In this document: one piece after another, positions 60,107 through 64,000 of the stretch
Layout of the letters: every line of letters begins with the position of its first letter
Position numbering within the stretch: position 1 is the first letter of the stretch
Source of the DNA: Ectothiorhodospiraceae bacterium BW-2
GTDB taxonomy: Bacteria; Pseudomonadota; Gammaproteobacteria; Thiohalomonadales; Thiohalomonadaceae
Assembly (NCBI GenBank): GCA_008375315.1
Contig: CP032507.1
Coordinates: 496,001 to 560,000, forward strand
Reading direction: 5' to 3'
DNA length: 64,000 nt
Translations under genes and position numbers: made by a program
The notes under the pieces: model-generated
What the model was told of the DNA's origin: nothing
Seen by the model: the letters and a program-made list of their open reading frames with translations, nothing else
Databases searched by the model: none

Positions 60107-61288
60107 TTATAGAGTGGAAAAACCCTGAAACAGAAGTTCCTTAAAGCAAGCTAATTCATAAAGAGCCAGGCTTTCTATTTCTTGATTAGCGGTTTTCTGT
60201 ACAATGGTTTCTGTATCTAAAAAATGGTGAAACTGAAACAAATAATCTTGTATAACAAGTTTTTCAAGTTGGATTAAATAATGGTAATTCTTTTGGAAGG
60301 TAATATCTTTGTAAATAGGTAATAACCAAGGTGCCGTAGCATACAAAACGAAACTGCTTTTTTCTTTTGCTAAGGCTAACAACCATAATGGAAAAGAAGC
60401 GAGCACACCAGTTTCAACAATGAGCAATGGCTGTCCCGTTTGAAGCATATCTAATTGTGCTTTTGATACTTGCCAAAACGCCTGAGGTAAATCAGCATGG
60501 GCAAAAAGCTTCTTAATATAATCGTGGCAAAACACATGCAAATCACACTCACCCTGCTGGTTTAACGTGTCGTATAAGGTATCAGCCATCGTATAATAAA
60601 ATTCAGTATCACCGGCACAATATTTTAGCACTGTACGATTTAATAACAAGGGTTTCAGTGGCGGCAATTGCATTCCTTGATTTTGTAGCCAGACAAAGCC
60701 CAAATAAACCAATAAAGTATCGCGCAATAAAAATACCGGAGTAACAGCCGGATGCTGTTGCAAACGAGGCTGCATCCATCGCATAAAGTTTACAATTTCT
60801 TGTATGACTGAACGGGTATTTTCTTGCCAAATTTCCATGTCACGCTGATGGGTAAAACAATGCGAAATGTCCGGTAACTGATTACCTTGCTGCAAAAGAT
60901 AATCAAGATAAGCATTTAAAGAAATTTGTTCGCCTGTGATCTCTGGCGTTTGTTGAAACACTGTAGGTTGCGCGGATTCAGGGCACAAATAAAAAAGACT
61001 TTCTTTAGAAACAGCACCTAGCTGTTTTACCACCTTACCAACAAAAGCAGCAAGACGCTCATAGGCATCTTCTGTGCCGACAATGGCATCAATGATCGTT
61101 TCGGCATTATCAATCCCAAATGTTTCATCCTGAAGATCGTCCATATATTTTAAGATTGCAGAGGCTTCTTGTCCTAAATTAAATAGCGTATCTTTCGGGC
61201 ACTTTGCAATATTCGTTTGTTCATATAGCTGGACGCGGGCTTGTGAGTAACGCGTCAAAAAGATCATCTCTTGTTGATTGTCAGGCAT
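60107..61288 (-). CDS. Uncharacterised 393-residue protein in the amidinotransferase operon
   Basis: I do not recognise this protein. It has no signal peptide or clear membrane segments. The N-terminal half is helical and acidic (LGQEASAILKYMDDLQDETF). Near 175-215 there is TPVFLLRDTLLVYLGFVWLQ, and near 285-320 LLIVETGVLASFPLWLLALA followed by FVLYATAPWLLPIYKD; the latter alternation recalls a Rossmann-like or phosphoribosyltransferase-like core, but no motif is decisive. It lies 10 bp before the TrpA-like gene and 32 bp after the amidinotransferase gene, so it belongs to the same pathway. ATG 61288 has AGGAAA upstream. Confidence 0.75.
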   Translation of the reverse strand: MPDNQQEMIFLTRYSQARVQLYEQTNIAKCPKDTLFNLGQEASAILKYMDDLQDETFGIDNAETIIDAIVGTEDAYERLAAFVGKVVKQLGAVSKESLFYLCPESAQPTVFQQTPEITGEQISLNAYLDYLLQQGNQLPDISHCFTHQRDMEIWQENTRSVIQEIVNFMRWMQPRLQQHPAVTPVFLLRDTLLVYLGFVWLQNQGMQLPPLKPLLLNRTVLKYCAGDTEFYYTMADTLYDTLNQQGECDLHVFCHDYIKKLFAHADLPQAFWQVSKAQLDMLQTGQPLLIVETGVLASFPLWLLALAKEKSSFVLYATAPWLLPIYKDITFQKNYHYLIQLEKLVIQDYLFQFHHFLDTETIVQKTANQEIESLALYELACFKELLFQGFSTL

Positions 61289-61320
61289 TATTTTTCCTGT
61301 TTGTTATGTATAAATTCTTA

Positions 61321-62421
61321 TCAGAAATAAGACATTAATCCACCACGACGACGAATATCTAAGGTTGCACAATGAAAACCGCCTAGAAACGGATAATAAT
61401 TATCAAAAGCACATGGAATAGGCTTTAATCCCCAATTCTTGAAAGCCTTAATGAGCGGCTGTTGATTTTTAGCGACAATAACGCGCTCTTCATCCAGCAT
61501 CAATATATTGATAGCAATCCACTTACTCACTGCTTGAATGGGATCTTTATTGGGGACAGGCTCAGGGGCTACTAGAATATCCCAAGTTTTCAAGATATCA
61601 GGCAATTTTTTTACGTCGATATAATCCTGACTAACCACTACTTTGCCGGGGGCCAAGGGCATAAAGGTCGTGTCGATATGAATAGCTTCAGGATTGCAGG
61701 TTTCTAGCACATGGATGTTGTAATCACTACCTAAGTGACGCTCCAACCACAGAATACCTAAATCATTAGTGACATGGCTACGTTGCACAAACAAGTCCCG
61801 TCCACAACGCACGAAATCCGCAGCGTCGAATACCGGTTCAAATTCAGTAAGTACGTAACCCATTGGTTCTCCGGCTTCAGGAAAACGATGATCGGTTTTG
61901 TATAAAGCATCCGTGAGTTGAGGTTTGGGAGCTGCGCTCCAACGTGCGCCAGCTTTGAGATATTCTTTAAACAGAGAGCGATACGCCCAGGCTTCGAAAT
62001 AGCGTCCTCGATCCGCCATAGGTGTTTCAATGATTTCGTTACCAATCACGATGAAAGGATCTCGTGGGTTGGCGGCACAAAAACCATGCGCCATGTGCCA
62101 ATCCGGTGAGGCGTAGGGTCGCGTGTAATCGACAATATCCGGTCGGCGTACCGTTACGCCTTCTGCTTCCAAAATATGAATGAATTCATCCAGTTCTTTT
62201 TGAGCGCCATCAATTAAGTGCTGCGGATAAGGCCTGCCAGCACCCGCAGTTCTGGCGGTCAGTTTTTCCCATTCACCGGGCGCAACCGTGTGATCATTGA
62301 TAACATTCCAGGAAGAAAATACAGCATTTTCCAATCTGCCGACAATGACTTCTTCTAAGGGATCCCATTCAGTATAAGAATTTACCGGGCATGCGGATGT
62401 TGTTTGTGCATTATCACTCAT
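61321..62421 (-). CDS. Glycine-amidinotransferase (AGAT)-family enzyme
   Basis: 366 residues from ATG 62421; a TTG eight codons earlier is less likely. The family moves the amidino group of arginine onto an amine, releasing ornithine, through a covalent Cys. The catalytic triad is visible: Asp202 (FDAADFVRCGRDLFVQRSHV), His248 (NPEAIHIDTTFMPL) and Cys351 (GGFHCATLDIRRRG). The N-terminus SYTEWDPLEEVIVGR is typical. The acceptor amine is unknown; relatives act on glycine, lysine, inosamine phosphate or polyketide precursors. First gene of the operon ending in speA, which also consumes arginine. Confidence 0.92.
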   Translation of the reverse strand: MSDNAQTTSACPVNSYTEWDPLEEVIVGRLENAVFSSWNVINDHTVAPGEWEKLTARTAGAGRPYPQHLIDGAQKELDEFIHILEAEGVTVRRPDIVDYTRPYASPDWHMAHGFCAANPRDPFIVIGNEIIETPMADRGRYFEAWAYRSLFKEYLKAGARWSAAPKPQLTDALYKTDHRFPEAGEPMGYVLTEFEPVFDAADFVRCGRDLFVQRSHVTNDLGILWLERHLGSDYNIHVLETCNPEAIHIDTTFMPLAPGKVVVSQDYIDVKKLPDILKTWDILVAPEPVPNKDPIQAVSKWIAINILMLDEERVIVAKNQQPLIKAFKNWGLKPIPCAFDNYYPFLGGFHCATLDIRRRGGLMSYF

Positions 62422-62458
62422 TATTTTTTCATCATTATTTATCAAAAATAAAAGGGGG

Positions 62459-62511
62459 CGGTAGTAATAAACAGGGTATCTAGGTTATCGCCCCCAAAAC
62501 AGCAACTAGTG
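62459..62511 (-). pseudogene. Fragment of an SMP-30-like gene
   Basis: The minus strand reads TSCCFGGDNLDTLFITTA, matching TSCCFGGDDLDTLFITTA in the gene at 6632-7420. Only this ~53-bp piece remains, between degQ and the operon start. Confidence 0.75.
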
Positions 62512-62519
62512 GGAGACGG

Positions 62520-63977
62520 CTATTCAGCTACTTTCAATGCTAAAAAGCGTGGACCACTTTGACGAACAACCAGAACCGGAACAGAGCGACCCGCAGCCAC
62601 ATCACCCACTAGCTCCATAAACGACTCGACCCCCTTCACTTGGCGATTATTAAACTGGGTAATCACATCTCCCTGACGCAGACCAGCACTCAAGGCAACC
62701 CCTTCAGCCTTCTCTACGATCACACCGCCACTCTCAATATTGAGCTGTTTGCGCTGTTGCGGGCTCACCTCGGCTACCACTAAACCGACTCTGGCAACCT
62801 CCCCTTTCGGAGCCGGTGGTTTAGGTGCCACACGGCTGCGACTAGCGTTCGCCCCCTGTTGGGGTAGCTCGCCTATCTCAACCTTTAAAGCCATCTCTTT
62901 GCCGTTGCGCAGCAGTTTTAATTCGGCCCTCTTACCGATCCGAGTTTTACCGACCAGTGGCGGTAGATCGGAAGAGCGCTGTAGTTCAGTACCATTATAG
63001 GCAAGGATAATATCGCCCACCTCAAGACCCGCTTCAGCAGCCGGCGAGCCATCCAGTATTTGGGCTACCAGCGCCCCCTGAGGGCGATCCATACCAAACG
63101 ATTCAGCCAGCTCGCGGGTTACATCCTGAATCAGCACACCGAGCCAACCACGCGCCACAGAGCCGTTCTCTTTGAGCTGCTTGACCACATTTTGCGCCAC
63201 ATCGACCGGAATCGCGAACGACAACCCCATAAATCCACCAGTACGGCTGTAGATTTGGGAGTTAATCCCCACCACCTCGCCGCTAAGATTAAACAGCGGC
63301 CCACCCGAGTTACCGGGATTAATCGCCACATCAGTCTGAATGAACGGTACATAGTTTTCAGAGGGCAGGCTACGCCCTAAAGCGCTCACCACACCGACGG
63401 AGACCGAGTGATCAAAACCAAAGGGGGAGCCGATAGCCATCACCCACTCGCCCACTTTCAAGTCGGTACTATCACCAAACTTAACCACTGGCAGATTATC
63501 GGCATTAATCTTTAGTAGCGCCAAATCAGTCTGCGGATCGGTTCCGATCACCTCCGCCTCCAGCTCGCGCCGATCGCTTAAACGGACTAAAATCGTATCG
63601 GCATTCTCGACCACATGGTTATTTGTCAACACGAAACCCTGCTCATCGATAATAAACCCCGAACCGAGCGACTGCGACTCAAAGCCATCGCCGTGACCAT
63701 CGGGCTGAGGATGAAAATTGAAGTTATCCCCAAAAAAACGCTTGAGCAGATCATCCCAAGGCGTCCCCTTATACTCATTCGGGATCTGAAATAGCTCCAC
63801 CCCTGAGCGTTTCACCCTCTGGTGGGTACTGATATTGACCACCGCAGGGCTGTTCTGCTCGACCAGTTCGGTAAAGTTAGGTAGCCCTACAGCCGGAAGC
63901 GCCGATAGCGGCAGCGCCACCAGTAGCAACATCACCCCGCAACTAAGCAAAAACGAAAAGTAGTGTTGTCGTTTCAT
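62520..63977 (-). CDS. degQ: DegQ/MucD-type periplasmic serine endoprotease
   Basis: The 485-residue HtrA protease has a signal peptide (residues 1-27, LLSCGVMLLLVALPLSALPA). The trypsin-like domain has His121 (LTNNHVVENA), Asp151 (DPQTDLALLKI) and Ser224 (AINPGNSGGPLF), followed by two PDZ domains (about 262-350: GWLGVLIQDVTRELAESFGM; about 390-480: GGVIVEKAEGVALSAGLRQG). It degrades misfolded envelope proteins. Length and two PDZ domains fit DegQ/MucD. Its promoter lies mostly beyond the window. Confidence 0.93.
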   Translation of the reverse strand: MKRQHYFSFLLSCGVMLLLVALPLSALPAVGLPNFTELVEQNSPAVVNISTHQRVKRSGVELFQIPNEYKGTPWDDLLKRFFGDNFNFHPQPDGHGDGFESQSLGSGFIIDEQGFVLTNNHVVENADTILVRLSDRRELEAEVIGTDPQTDLALLKINADNLPVVKFGDSTDLKVGEWVMAIGSPFGFDHSVSVGVVSALGRSLPSENYVPFIQTDVAINPGNSGGPLFNLSGEVVGINSQIYSRTGGFMGLSFAIPVDVAQNVVKQLKENGSVARGWLGVLIQDVTRELAESFGMDRPQGALVAQILDGSPAAEAGLEVGDIILAYNGTELQRSSDLPPLVGKTRIGKRAELKLLRNGKEMALKVEIGELPQQGANASRSRVAPKPPAPKGEVARVGLVVAEVSPQQRKQLNIESGGVIVEKAEGVALSAGLRQGDVITQFNNRQVKGVESFMELVGDVAAGRSVPVLVVRQSGPRFLALKVAE

Positions 63978-64000
63978 CGTCTAAATTTCACTCCTTAATT

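Noticed and set aside
62446-62458. AATAAAAGGGGGC before the amidinotransferase gene as another leader motif
   Set aside because: It resembles AATAAAAGGGGTCAG only in its A/G runs; the diagnostic TCAG is absent, so I do not count it.

Overview
This window looks like part of a gammaproteobacterial chromosome. The protein sequences of SpeA, DegQ/MucD, Gmd, Fcl, the DUF1624 protein and the REP-associated transposase (RAYT) are gammaproteobacterial in style. The load of insertion sequences, toxin-antitoxin (TA) genes and AAA-ATPase/PD-(D/E)XK paralogues recalls sulfur-oxidising Thiotrichales or Chromatiales genomes, but that placement is a guess. I recognised no rRNA or tRNA gene and no CRISPR array.

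Region 1 (1-2.1 kb) holds one complete and one edge-truncated copy of a ~595-residue AAA-ATPase plus PD-(D/E)XK nuclease protein. Three more copies lie in tandem at 46.4-52.0 kb, making five paralogues.

Region 2 (2.5-21 kb) is an accessory island. About a dozen TA loci (HicAB, HigBA, ParDE, VapBC, RelE/Xre, MqsA type) are mixed with a complete RAYT gene, at least eight 5'-anchored RAYT fragments, REP-like palindromes, two copies of a MITE with perfect 8-bp target duplications, an IS66 element, an IS5-type transposase gene and pieces of IS3, IS4 and IS200-like elements. In several TA loci the toxin is broken while the antitoxin is intact. Several antitoxins end exactly at the outer boundary of the RAYT leader (forward-strand motif TCTGACCCCTTTTATT).

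Region 3 (21-30.5 kb) holds a 1456-residue secreted metzincin-like protease with TSP3 and RCC1-type repeats, overlapped by a second secreted-protein gene. A second IS66 copy, a PVD-repeat protein and a small cysteine-containing secreted protein follow.

Region 4 (31-46.1 kb) is a surface-polysaccharide locus read on the minus strand. It encodes an SGNH hydrolase, a GT2-GT4 fusion, an NDP-sugar epimerase, an SQD1-like UDP-sulfoquinovose synthase, a frameshifted Nudix gene, a sulfotransferase-like protein, Fcl, Gmd and a 1156-residue three-domain glycosyltransferase. Together these suggest a fucose-containing and possibly sulfonated or sulfated glycan. A heptanucleotide repeat lies upstream of gmd.

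Region 5 (52-56.7 kb) holds remnants of gmd, UPF0175 and peptidase genes, a complete IS3-family element, a DUF1624 membrane protein and a decayed FliK-like gene.

Region 6 (56.7-64 kb) holds a tight five-gene operon: glycine-amidinotransferase homologue, 393-residue unknown protein, TrpA-like, TrpF-like, arginine decarboxylase SpeA. It is preceded by a DegQ/MucD protease gene. The TrpA-like and TrpF-like proteins keep their catalytic residues but have no TrpB, TrpC or TrpD beside them. With the two arginine-consuming enzymes, this is the best candidate for an undescribed biosynthetic system in the window.
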